Below, in pieces: positions 46,224 to 53,346 of a stretch of DNA of 54,184 bases. The DNA is from RGIG4097 sp937885645. Lineage in GTDB: Bacteria; Bacillota; Clostridia; Christensenellales; CAG-917. Below the pieces are notes generated by a model. That model made no database searches. It worked only from the letters and a program-made list of their open reading frames with translations, and had not been told where the DNA came from. The position numbers and the translations under genes are program-made. The stretch is from positions 1 through 54,184 of the forward strand of contig CALABJ010000025.1 in assembly GCA_937885645.1 (NCBI GenBank), in the 5' to 3' direction. Position 1 is the stretch's first letter, and each line of letters starts with the position of its first letter.

Positions 46224-47027
46224 TACTTTTTTTTCGCGCTTGTAATAAAAGAGCCATTGTTGGACGTACCCTGAGTGCTCTCCAAACCTTTCCACAAGGA
46301 TTTTTGCAAGTTTGTCAGCAGGCACGTTTGGGTATTCCTCTTGGAAGATTTTGACAATCCAAGTGTCCGTTGGGAAGACGTCCATACGTCCTAAACCGAA
46401 AAGCAAAACACAGTCCGCCACCTTCCTGCCAATGCCCTTGTATGAAAGAAGCACTTGCCTTGCGGTGTCCGTGTCCATAGTGGTGAAGTCGGGCACGCCC
46501 TCGGTCATAAATCGTTTGGCGGTGAGGGAGAGATACTCCGCTCTGTAGCCTGCCCCTATCGAGGCGTACCAATCGGCATCCTTTGAGGCAAGAGCCTCCA
46601 CCGTGGGGAAAGCCTTGTAGCCTCCTTTGTCCTCGCCAAGAGCGTCACAGATGCGCTCAATGATGGCCTTGATGCGGGGGATGTGATTGTTTTGTGAAAT
46701 GATGAATGAAAAGACTGTTTCAACAGTGTTTTGACGGAGGATGTGGACACCCTTGCCAAACTCGATTGCTGACGAAACAAGACCTTTATCAGCCACTTTT
46801 GACTGTATTATATCATACTTTGTGTCAAAATCAAGATATTTTTGAAAAAAACCTGCATCAGTGCATTCAACTTGCCATCCACCCTCTACTTCGGTGAAAA
46901 TTGCATGCTCTGACGAGGCTTTCAAATCAAAGATTCCGTCCTTCTCCACATAGCGAAAAACTTGACCGCAGTCAAGGGTTTGCTTCAAATCAAATGTGGG
47001 AGTTGACGGGATAAAAAACTTTTCCAA
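46221..47027 (-). CDS. ogg: 8-oxoguanine DNA glycosylase (OGG1-type, HhH-GPD)
   Basis: A 268-residue base-excision repair enzyme with the OGG1 N-terminal segment (FDLKQTLDCGQVFRY) and the helix-hairpin-helix/GPD core. The catalytic lysine is K202 in YKGIGRKVADC and the aspartate D221 in VFPTDTW. It removes 8-oxoguanine and nicks the strand. The most likely start is TTG at 47027: no ATG precedes the conserved region, and the TTG lies directly behind the T-tract of the rpmA terminator with no SD. Expression may depend on read-through of that terminator. The family call is firm; the start is less so. Confidence 0.9.
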   Translation of the reverse strand: MEKFFIPSTPTFDLKQTLDCGQVFRYVEKDGIFDLKASSEHAIFTEVEGGWQVECTDAGFFQKYLDFDTKYDIIQSKVADKGLVSSAIEFGKGVHILRQNTVETVFSFIISQNNHIPRIKAIIERICDALGEDKGGYKAFPTVEALASKDADWYASIGAGYRAEYLSLTAKRFMTEGVPDFTTMDTDTARQVLLSYKGIGRKVADCVLLFGLGRMDVFPTDTWIVKIFQEEYPNVPADKLAKILVERFGEHSGYVQQWLFYYKREKKV

Positions 47028-47057
47028 AAGAAAAAAAGCCGAGCGTTTCCGCTCGGC
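47028..47057 (-). terminator. Terminator of rplU-prp-rpmA
   Basis: Perfect 8 bp stem GCCGAGCG/CGCTCGGC (47038-47045, 47050-47057) with loop TTTC, followed on the minus strand by T7 that runs straight into the TTG start of ogg. Confidence 0.9.
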
Positions 47058-47065
47058 GTATTGTC

Positions 47066-47350
47066 TTATTCTTCTGCGTAAACAGAAACTTGTCTAAAAT
47101 TCTTACCCTTTCCGGTGCGCTCAAATTTGACAGTGCCGTCAACAAGTGCAAAGAGTGTGTCATCCTTGCCGATGCCTACATTCTTACCAGGATGGAACTT
47201 TGTGCCTCTTTGGCGAACAAGAATGTTGCCTGCGAGAACGAATTGACCATCTGCACGCTTGGGGCCCAATCTTTTTGCTGCACTCTCACGACCGTTGTGA
47301 GATGAGCCTGTACCTTTTTTATGAGCGAATAATTGAATTCTAATAAACAT
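47066..47350 (-). CDS. rpmA: 50S ribosomal protein L27 with cleavable N-terminus
   Basis: A 94-residue L27. The N-terminal extension MFIRIQLF precedes the mature AHKKGTGSSHNGRESAAKRL, whose tail reaches the peptidyl-transferase centre. Firmicutes L27 carries such an extension, which the cysteine protease Prp removes; here the cut would fall after IQLF. The core (LAGNILVRQRGTKFHPGKNV) is standard. It is the last gene of the L21-Prp-L27 operon, one base after prp. Confidence 0.98.
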   Translation of the reverse strand: MFIRIQLFAHKKGTGSSHNGRESAAKRLGPKRADGQFVLAGNILVRQRGTKFHPGKNVGIGKDDTLFALVDGTVKFERTGKGKNFRQVSVYAEE

Positions 47351-47351
47351 A

Positions 47352-47681
47352 TTATTCTACCTCCACGTTAATGTAGTCCGAAAATTGTTCATAGAGGTCG
47401 GACGCCCCTAAGTAAGCAGTCTTCAAGATGACATCAGCATCGTGGGCTTGTGAGGGTGATACGTCTTTTGGAAGAGTGGCTTTGAGATAACCCTTCTCTT
47501 CATCCACCTCGTATCCAACTCCTATCCCTGCGACTTGCATAAGTCCAAGGACCGCCGTCTGGATCACTGATGACAGTGCTGCACATACGATGTCCATGCC
47601 GTGCTCGGAATAGTCGCTGTGGCCACTGCATTCAACGGCTACGAATCTGCCGTTCTTTCTTGAAAACTTCACCTTGGTCAT
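47352..47681 (-). CDS. prp: Ribosomal-processing cysteine protease Prp
   Basis: A 109-residue YsxB-family protein. The catalytic pair is H21 (SGHSDYSEHG) and C33 (DIVCAALSSV), spaced as in characterised Prp. It cleaves the N-terminal extension of L27, an essential step in staphylococci. It sits in the usual place between rplU and rpmA. The C-terminal half is variable. Confidence 0.95.
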   Translation of the reverse strand: MTKVKFSRKNGRFVAVECSGHSDYSEHGMDIVCAALSSVIQTAVLGLMQVAGIGVGYEVDEEKGYLKATLPKDVSPSQAHDADVILKTAYLGASDLYEQFSDYINVEVE

Positions 47682-47687
47682 AACAAA

Positions 47688-47993
47688 TTAACCTTCGATT
47701 GCGGTAATTTTCAACTCTGTGTAGGGTTGACGATGACCTTGACGCTTTCTGATTTGTTTCTTGGGCTTGTAGTGAACGACCAAAATCTTTGCGTGTTTGT
47801 CTTGACGTGTGACAACTGCTGATACTTTTGCATCTTTGCAGTCTGCGCCTGCCTTGACAACACCGTCGTTTGCGAGCATAAGCACTTTGAGATCAACTGT
47901 TGCGCCGACTTCTGCATCCAGCTTTTCAACTTTGACCAGCATGTCTTTTTCGACTTTGTATTGCTTGCCACCACATTCTACGATTGCGTACAT
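47688..47993 (-). CDS. rplU: 50S ribosomal protein L21
   Basis: A 101-residue L21. It starts MYAIVECGGKQYKVEKD and contains the KPKKQIRKRQGHRQPYTELK signature near the C-terminus. The ATG at 47993 was chosen over an upstream in-frame start at 48086 because AGGAGG lies at 48001-48006, seven bases away, and the extra 31 codons are the structured leader. It is the first gene of the operon. Confidence 0.97.
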   Translation of the reverse strand: MYAIVECGGKQYKVEKDMLVKVEKLDAEVGATVDLKVLMLANDGVVKAGADCKDAKVSAVVTRQDKHAKILVVHYKPKKQIRKRQGHRQPYTELKITAIEG

Positions 47994-48070
47994 TTTTTTA
48001 CCTCCTCTAACCAGTCTCGCCGTTGTGGCCGTTTCAAAGAAACAGTTCTCCGCCACTTTCGAGCGGCTCG
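47994..48070 (-). promoter_or_regulatory. Structured rplU leader
   Basis: A 77 nt leader with a hairpin CGAG/CTCG near its start and a larger two-part hairpin: GTGGC/GCCAC outside, GTTTC/GAAAC inside. Ribosomal protein leaders for L21 are known in Firmicutes. Whether this one belongs to that class needs a covariance-model search. Confidence 0.45.
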
Positions 48071-48076
48071 ACGAAT

Positions 48077-48105
48077 AATTTAACAAATTTGAGTCTATCT
48101 GTCAA
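48077..48105 (-). promoter_or_regulatory. Promoter of rplU-prp-rpmA
   Basis: Minus-strand TTGACA (48100-48105) and TG-extended TAAATT (48077-48082), 17 bp spacer. Confidence 0.8.
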
Positions 48106-48203
48106 ACGATTTCGTATTATTTTTGAAATTATATATAATTTTATATGAAATGCGCGGTTTATTTTATGTTTTTGTACGTTCCGGTTTATTTTTTATGCCC
48201 TGA

Positions 48204-49979
48204 TTATTTTTTCAAGGCGTCAAGGATTTCGGTGGCTTCTGGCAAATCACCTATCGTCTTTGAGTAGTGAGCAAATTTCACCGTCATATCGGTGTCTATG
48301 CCAATAAACGCAGGCAGTTGCAAAACTCTCTTTGTGCCGTATTCACCACCGCCTATAAGCAAAGGTGCAAAGGTGTCAAACAAGGGGTTGTCATAGAGGT
48401 GACGGACGTCCCCATCAATGAGCTCAGCAAAACGCTCGTCTCCTGCCACCAGTTGCATTGCGCTGTTGGATTCAAAAACGTTGAAGCGGTCATAGAGTTT
48501 GCCCTCTCCGTCTGCTATGATTTCAAAGGGACAATCGGTGCAGTTTGCCTTCACGTCCTCGGCGCAAGATTGCACCACTGCTTTCACGTCAACACCCTCT
48601 GCACTGAGGTCCGCAAAACTCTTTTTGAGGAGAGAAAGCATTGCCTTTGTCAGGTCGCATTCTGCAAAACGAAGGAAAGCAATGAGAGTGGGCTTTTTGA
48701 TGGTTTTTGCGAGATCTAACCCACTATTTTCTGCCAAGTCATAAGTGAATCCTTCCACCTTGTCACCAACGCTAAGGGTCTTGTGATAGGGTTTGCCCTC
48801 TTCTTTCCAACCTGCCAAAACTTTGTCCACAGCGGTCTTGAAATGTGCCATTGCTCTTTCAAGGGTTTCTCTTGCGCAAGCCAAGTTGATACGTTGATAA
48901 CCTCTGCCCGCTTCGCCAAACATTTCACCGTTGTCGAGGAAGAGTTTTTCGCCCTCTAAAGCCTTCCTCATTTCCACGTGGGTGAGTCCAAGACCTCTCA
49001 CGTCAATCCATTGAAGATAAGTGCCTTCAAGGGGTGAGCATTTCACTGCGGGATAATGCTCCGCCATAAAGTCCTCCACGTATTTCGCGTTGTCCTTGAT
49101 GACGTCAAGAAGCTCGTCAAGCCAGTCCTCACAGTGGTTGTATGCCGCCTTGCAAGCCTCGTAGGCAAAAATATTCAGGTGCATATTCATATTGAGCATT
49201 GAGGTGGTCTTCACTCTTGCTCTAATTTTGTCGTTGGGGATAAAAGCGTTGGAGCATTGCACTCCTGCAAGATTGAAGGTTTTTGAAGGTGCGGTGCAGA
49301 CGGCGCAGTTATCCTTTATTCTTTCACTGACGTTGGCAAAAACGGTGTGCTCTACACCTTTCATAATAAGGTCGTTATGAATTTCGTCACTGATGATGAA
49401 AACACCGTTATCACAACAGATGTTGCCCACCTTTTCAAGTTCATCTCTTGTCCAAACACGGCTGACAGGGTTGTGAGGGTTTGAAAAGAGAATTGCCTTC
49501 ACTTCGGGCATTTTTGCCTTTTCAGTGAGGTCGTCGTAGTCGATTTCATATCTTCCGTCCTTGTTGATGAGGCGACTATACACAAGGCGTCTACCGTTTG
49601 AAATTGTCACCATATCAAAGGGATAATAGACGGGGGTGAGAAGCAAGATTGCGTCACCGGGTTTTGTGACAGATTGTATCAAAATTGACAGTGCAGGAAT
49701 GACACCGGGGGTGGACACAAACCACTCCTTTTTCACGTCAAAATTGTGACGGCGTTTCATCCAAGAAATGGTGGCGTCAAAGTATTCCTCAGTGGGGCAA
49801 GCATATCCTAAGATGGTGTTTTCAACAAGATTTTTCAGCGCGTCTTTGATTGCAGGTGCGGTGGGAAATTCCATATCCGCCACTGAAAGGGGGACGTTTT
49901 CAACTGTGCCACCAACGGAATCCCACTTTGAAGAGCCACAGTTTGATCTGTCAGGAATTGATGTGAAATCGTACTTCAT
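48204..49979 (-). CDS. PatB/MalY-type C-S lyase fused to a peroxiredoxin-like domain
   Basis: A 591-residue two-domain protein. Residues 1-390 are a class I/II PLP enzyme of the PatB/MalY group, with the opening DFTSIPDRSNCGSSKWD, the substrate-loop NPHNPVSRVW, SDEIHNDL, and the PLP lysine K233 in APSKTFNLAGVQ. Such enzymes cleave cystathionine or cysteine conjugates to a thiol, pyruvate and ammonia. Residues 395-591 resemble an AhpC/TSA or PRXL2-like thioredoxin fold: a TLSVGDKVEGF opening, FLRFAECDLTKAML at 435-448 with a single cysteine (C441) where the family has the active-site motif, and IGIDTDMTVKFAHYSK. A stand-alone PatB is ~390 residues, so this is a fusion. SD AAAGGA. It is monocistronic. 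Confidence 0.85.
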   Translation of the reverse strand: MKYDFTSIPDRSNCGSSKWDSVGGTVENVPLSVADMEFPTAPAIKDALKNLVENTILGYACPTEEYFDATISWMKRRHNFDVKKEWFVSTPGVIPALSILIQSVTKPGDAILLLTPVYYPFDMVTISNGRRLVYSRLINKDGRYEIDYDDLTEKAKMPEVKAILFSNPHNPVSRVWTRDELEKVGNICCDNGVFIISDEIHNDLIMKGVEHTVFANVSERIKDNCAVCTAPSKTFNLAGVQCSNAFIPNDKIRARVKTTSMLNMNMHLNIFAYEACKAAYNHCEDWLDELLDVIKDNAKYVEDFMAEHYPAVKCSPLEGTYLQWIDVRGLGLTHVEMRKALEGEKLFLDNGEMFGEAGRGYQRINLACARETLERAMAHFKTAVDKVLAGWKEEGKPYHKTLSVGDKVEGFTYDLAENSGLDLAKTIKKPTLIAFLRFAECDLTKAMLSLLKKSFADLSAEGVDVKAVVQSCAEDVKANCTDCPFEIIADGEGKLYDRFNVFESNSAMQLVAGDERFAELIDGDVRHLYDNPLFDTFAPLLIGGGEYGTKRVLQLPAFIGIDTDMTVKFAHYSKTIGDLPEATEILDALKK

Positions 49980-50017
49980 AATTTGTCCTTTGTTTTTTAT
50001 GTCTTATCATAAATTGA

Positions 50018-50048
50018 GGTTTATCAAGCCATTTTGACAAGATAAACC
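50018..50048. promoter_or_regulatory. 8 bp inverted repeat upstream of the C-S lyase
   Basis: GGTTTATC (50018-50025) and GATAAACC (50041-50048), perfect arms 15 bases apart, about 40-70 bases before the lyase start. No T-run follows on either strand, so an operator is more likely than a terminator. The promoter itself is not clear. Confidence 0.4.
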
Positions 50049-50054
50049 ATTTGT

Positions 50055-50582
50055 TCAGAAATTATATTCCAAAAGCTGGAAGGTGGGGATATGGTCATAT
50101 CCACGCTTCAAATCCTTCTCACCAGCGAAGGTGAAGCCCATCTTTTCATAGAGTCTACGTGCAGGGAAATTGCCGGGCACTACGTCAACACGGACACCCT
50201 TGTAGCCTCTTTCCTTTGCAGTGTCAATGCAAAACTTGACAACTCTCTGCCCTATCCCTTGACCATAGCATTTGTCAAGGACTGCAAGGGAGTGAATGAC
50301 CATATATTCTCCCTCGGGGATAGCTTCTTTCCAGTCACCTACTGAATAGTCCCCTTGGGGGTCGTCGTTGAGGACGAAAGCGCAAACGATTTCACCCTCA
50401 TTTTTGACAGCGTAAAGACTGCCGTTTTCAAGGGCGGTTTGGGCACTTTTAAGAGAGGGATAATCCCCGTGCACCCACTTGGGATAATTGACGTGATTTT
50501 CAAGGTATTCAGTGACGGTGTCATACACATTGCCCACCTCGAATACGTCCTCATCTGTACATTTGTAGATATGATATTCCAT
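50055..50582 (-). CDS. GNAT-family N-acetyltransferase
   Basis: A 175-residue single-domain acetyltransferase. The acetyl-CoA site is seen in HSLAVLDKCYGQGIGQRVVK, with the Q/G-x-G-x-G/A loop, and the C-terminal GNFPARRLYEKMGF helix-strand is typical. The substrate cannot be predicted. A GAGG ribosome site lies 5 bases before the ATG and the promoter is at 50601. It is divergent from the sigma-factor gene. Confidence 0.88.
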   Translation of the reverse strand: MEYHIYKCTDEDVFEVGNVYDTVTEYLENHVNYPKWVHGDYPSLKSAQTALENGSLYAVKNEGEIVCAFVLNDDPQGDYSVGDWKEAIPEGEYMVIHSLAVLDKCYGQGIGQRVVKFCIDTAKERGYKGVRVDVVPGNFPARRLYEKMGFTFAGEKDLKRGYDHIPTFQLLEYNF

Positions 50583-50600
50583 ATAACCTCATGCCTAACT

Positions 50601-50629
50601 ATTATTGCACAAATGCCCATATTTTGCAA
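50601..50629 (-). promoter_or_regulatory. Promoter of the GNAT gene
   Basis: Minus-strand TTGCAA (50624-50629) and TG-extended AATAAT (50601-50606), 17 bp spacer. Confidence 0.6.
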
Positions 50630-50651
50630 GACTTACCATTAAAATCCATCA

Positions 50652-50680
50652 TTGACTTGATATGTCATCCGTGATATAGT
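50652..50680 (+). promoter_or_regulatory. Promoter of the sigma-factor operon
   Basis: TTGACT (50652-50657) and TATAGT (50675-50680), 17 bp spacer. The predicted start is 50687, exactly the A of the ATG. The boxes look like housekeeping sigma-A boxes, not an ECF autoregulated promoter. Confidence 0.75.
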
Positions 50681-50686
50681 CGAAAT

Positions 50687-51214
50687 ATGGACAAACTTGT
50701 TGAAAAGATAAACAAACTCATTGTGCGCATTGCAAAAGGCGACACCTATGCCCTTGATGAACTTTTTGTCATCACGGGGCGTATGCTTTTGTTTATGGCG
50801 AGGAAATATCTTTACAACAAGTCCTATGCCGAAGACTTGGTCAGTGAGACCTATCTTAAAGTGGTGAAAAGCGCGGACTCCTTTGACAAAAAACAAAACG
50901 GACTGAACTGGCTATACAAAATTGTCAAAAACGGCGCGCTCAACCACAACCTGAAGGAACGAAACTTCACTGAGCCTATCCCCGAAAACGTGGCGGACAA
51001 GGATTTTGCCTCAGAGTGGCTTGACACAATCCTTGTTGAAAATGCAGTCAGCACCCTGTCAGATGAGGAAAAGGACTTGATTTATCTAAGATATTGGGAG
51101 GGCTACGGCATACAAGAGATTTCGGACAAACTTGGAAAGCCTCTGTCCACCACCCACGATATGCTGAAACGCACTTGCAAAAAACTGAAACAACACCTTA
51201 ATACCGAAAAATAA
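50687..51214 (+). CDS. ECF-type RNA polymerase sigma factor
   Basis: A 175-residue sigma-70 family protein with only regions 2 and 4. Region 2 (about 22-90) includes ALDELFVITGRMLLFMARKY and SYAEDLVSETYLKVVKSAD; region 4 (about 118-170) includes STLSDEEKDLIYLRYWEGYG, then IQEISDKLGKPLSTTHDMLK as its helix-turn-helix. It would direct RNA polymerase to a small regulon. No SD is visible and the promoter predicts a leaderless mRNA. It is followed after 24 bases by a membrane protein that is the likely anti-sigma factor. Confidence 0.92.
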   Translation: MDKLVEKINKLIVRIAKGDTYALDELFVITGRMLLFMARKYLYNKSYAEDLVSETYLKVVKSADSFDKKQNGLNWLYKIVKNGALNHNLKERNFTEPIPENVADKDFASEWLDTILVENAVSTLSDEEKDLIYLRYWEGYGIQEISDKLGKPLSTTHDMLKRTCKKLKQHLNTEK

Positions 51215-51238
51215 ACCTGAAAAATTGTAGTGTAAACA

Positions 51239-51868
51239 ATGCTTAAAGACGAAAAGAAAATCCTGAATAGCCCTGTCCTTGACACTCCCGACAAGAGTGT
51301 GCTTCAAGATGCAAAGGCATATATGCCCAAAAAGAAAGGCGTCAACACAAGACTGGCAAGAATTCTTGCCCCTATTGCTTGTGTCATTGTGGTGGCTGTG
51401 GTGCTTGGTATGATACCTGCAATGATACCTGCCAACAGCGGTGACCCATTATTTGTGACCATTGATGATATGGTTGTAGAATCCATTTTATCAATTGAAG
51501 AATATAATCTCAACCACGACACTGCTATACTACATTTTGACAATCCTATCTTAACAAAGGCTTACTATTACAATGAAAAAATAGTGATATTCGAAGAAGT
51601 GTATTTGGTAGATAGTGTAAAAGTAGAGTTGTTGATTGACATAAGCGACAAGTCTGAACAACTGCATTTTAATATGATAACCGAAAAATGTGGTAGAGGT
51701 CTAATAGATGGAAACTGGGAAAGTTTCGACAATAAAGAACTTTTTGTTGGGCTATTCAACGGTAAAACATATATCAAATTTTCTTGCGAAAAAAATATAT
51801 ATTATTTGATAATTCATGATACTGACACCAAAGTATGGAAAAATATTTTGTCTGAACTTTTTGTTTAA
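51239..51868 (+). CDS. Probable anti-sigma factor / membrane sensor (209 aa)
   Basis: A 209-residue single-pass protein: cytoplasmic part 1-44 (MLKDEKKILNSPVLDTPDKS), a membrane helix about 45-65, then an outside domain of ~140 residues. Position directly after an ECF sigma gene, and the short cytoplasmic tail, suggest it holds the sigma factor at the membrane. No zinc-type HxxxCxxC motif is present. The outside domain is paralogous to that of the next gene: DDMVVESILSIEEYN against DDMAVEDISSIREFN, and a shared ending of the form GKTY...YYL..H.T..W..IL. There is no obvious SD; coupling to the sigma gene is possible. The call rests on context. Confidence 0.65.
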   Translation: MLKDEKKILNSPVLDTPDKSVLQDAKAYMPKKKGVNTRLARILAPIACVIVVAVVLGMIPAMIPANSGDPLFVTIDDMVVESILSIEEYNLNHDTAILHFDNPILTKAYYYNEKIVIFEEVYLVDSVKVELLIDISDKSEQLHFNMITEKCGRGLIDGNWESFDNKELFVGLFNGKTYIKFSCEKNIYYLIIHDTDTKVWKNILSELFV

Positions 51869-51881
51869 TCCGAAAAAAATC

Positions 51882-51926
51882 AATCTCTCCTTGTAGTGTA
51901 TATGAAAACTGCAAGGAGATTTTTTT
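51882..51926 (+). promoter_or_regulatory. Terminator-like hairpin holding the SD of the third gene
   Basis: AATCTCTCCTTG (51882-51893) pairs with CAAGGAGATT (51912-51921), bulging two bases. The right arm contains the AAGGAG ribosome site, and a T7 run leads directly into the ATG at 51927. It could act as an attenuator or hide the SD. Confidence 0.55.
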
Positions 51927-52487
51927 ATGAAAAAACTGTCTAAAAGCGGAAAGATTGCAATCATAGTTGTTTGTTCTGTCCTGCTTGCCTTTGGCGCAGG
52001 TGTAGGGCTTTTCCATTTAGGGTTGTATATAAAGGGTGTGGCAAGCGAAATTCACCTGGATGATATGGCGGTTGAAGATATATCATCTATCCGAGAATTC
52101 AACAACACAAGTGAAACGTACCTCCTGAATTTTGGCACAATTGACTGCTCTGTGATAGGTGCGAAAACATATACGCATAAAGATGACCTCATCTTCATTG
52201 AGGAGTCCTCAATCCTCTTCGGGGTAAGGGTTGATTTGCTTGTGGTTTATACCGAGAACACCTACGGCAGACACTTTGGACAAGACTACAAAAACATCTT
52301 CGGCGACAAGTATATCCCCGACAGAAAAACAGCGCCCTTTGAAGATGTTGAAGGTCAACGAATTCAACGCAAAGACGGCAAGACATATTTGTCCTACGCA
52401 ACCGACTCACACTATTACTATTTGGTTGTCCACTCAACTGAAGATATTTGGAAAGATATTCTAGGTAGATTGCTTGGAGATGAATAG
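51927..52487 (+). CDS. Membrane protein paralogous to the adjacent anti-sigma sensor (186 aa)
   Basis: A 186-residue protein with a short basic start (MKKLSKSGK), one membrane helix (about 10-33) and an outside domain related over its whole length to that of the preceding protein. Shared features are DDM.VE.I.SI.E.N, a central ..IFIEE/IFEE.. strand followed by .V.V.LL., and the C-terminal GKTY...YYYLVVHST..IWKDIL. It lacks the ~40-residue cytoplasmic tail, so it cannot hold the sigma factor itself. It may be a co-sensor, ligand competitor or decoy. SD AAGGAG lies eight bases before the ATG, inside a hairpin. No known family is recognised. Confidence 0.7.
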   Translation: MKKLSKSGKIAIIVVCSVLLAFGAGVGLFHLGLYIKGVASEIHLDDMAVEDISSIREFNNTSETYLLNFGTIDCSVIGAKTYTHKDDLIFIEESSILFGVRVDLLVVYTENTYGRHFGQDYKNIFGDKYIPDRKTAPFEDVEGQRIQRKDGKTYLSYATDSHYYYLVVHSTEDIWKDILGRLLGDE

Positions 52488-52498
52488 ACTAGCACACC

Positions 52499-52528
52499 AA
52501 AAAAGCGACCTGGTTTGGTCGCTTTTTA
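52499..52528. terminator. Bidirectional terminator between the sensor and vanZ genes
   Basis: Stem AAAAAGCGACC/GGTCGCTTTTT (52500-52510, 52517-52527) with loop TGGTTT and T-runs on both strands, between convergent genes. Confidence 0.9.
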
Positions 52529-52564
52529 TTGTTGTTAAATTTGCAGAATTTTCAAAATCGAGGG

Positions 52565-53146
52565 TTAAAGTTCACTGAACATGTGGTTTAAAGTGTCTTT
52601 TATGCTGACTATGGACACAACAGCGTAGATGAGCACGGCGAGCAAACCTACTATGCAGACCACGGCTATCACGGTGAGAGTTTTGGCTTTCAACCTTTTG
52701 AAAATAAGCTTGTAAAGCCCCCAGCCAACAAAGTAGCCTGCTACGTTGGTGACTATGTCCATGACCGAAAATCCGCCTATCAGGGTGAAGCGTTGGACAA
52801 GCTCAATGGTGACAGCAAACAACGTGCAGATGAGGATGTGAAGCCACACTTTTTTGCCATCTGTGAGGATGTTGAGCCCTACCCCCAGAGGGAACAATAC
52901 AAGGCAGTTGAGGACAATTTCAAGGATTTGCCTTGTCAAAAATTCAGGGTCTTTGAAAAGATATTTGTCAGGGAACCACAGCTCCTCTTCTGGGATCAAA
53001 TTGACGTTTTTGAAGTTGATGAGAAGTTGCTCTGCATCCCCAAATTTCAGCCAAAGCACCCACACCAAAGACAGGCAGTACATCGCCGATGCCACTGCCA
53101 CAAGACACTTCAAAACTCTTTGTCTTTTGTTCTCTCCCATTTCCAT
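52565..53146 (-). CDS. VanZ-family membrane protein
   Basis: A 193-residue protein with four or five membrane helices. VanZ features are NVNLIPEEELWF after the first helix, QILEIVLNCLVLFPLGVGL, the acidic IELVQRFTLIGGFSVMDIVTN motif, and GYFVGWGLYKLIF. VanZ-like proteins are linked to low-level teicoplanin resistance, but most genomic copies have no proven role. The promoter at 53153 has its predicted start at the A of the ATG, and no SD is present, so the mRNA should be leaderless. Confidence 0.88.
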   Translation of the reverse strand: MEMGENKRQRVLKCLVAVASAMYCLSLVWVLWLKFGDAEQLLINFKNVNLIPEEELWFPDKYLFKDPEFLTRQILEIVLNCLVLFPLGVGLNILTDGKKVWLHILICTLFAVTIELVQRFTLIGGFSVMDIVTNVAGYFVGWGLYKLIFKRLKAKTLTVIAVVCIVGLLAVLIYAVVSIVSIKDTLNHMFSEL

Positions 53147-53152
53147 GCTTTC

Positions 53153-53181
53153 AATATAGCACCGGCAACGATGAAAATCAA
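53153..53181 (-). promoter_or_regulatory. Promoter of vanZ
   Basis: Minus-strand TTGATT (53176-53181) and TG-extended TATATT (53153-53158), 17 bp spacer. Six bases separate the -10 from the ATG. Confidence 0.7.
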
Positions 53182-53219
53182 CATCGAAATTTACAGTGCA
53201 CTATAAAATTGGGTGATAA

Positions 53220-53253
53220 AAAGAAAAACCATCAGGCAGTGCCTAATGGTTTT
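53220..53253 (-). terminator. Terminator of the methyltransferase gene
   Basis: Stem AAAACCAT/ATGGTTTT plus AGGCA/TGCCT (53225-53253) with one bulge per side and a T-rich minus-strand tail. Confidence 0.8.
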
Positions 53254-53346
53254 GTGTGTAAATACCTATTTTGATACAATTTGTGTACGGTTTACCTAAA
53301 ATGCGTACAATTAAACTCACAGATAAATTGGAATTTATTCGTCCGT

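Noticed and set aside
47994..48086. N-terminally extended L21 from 48086
   Set aside because: L21 family members start at MYAIVECGG, preceded here by AGGAGG. The extra codons are the structured leader.
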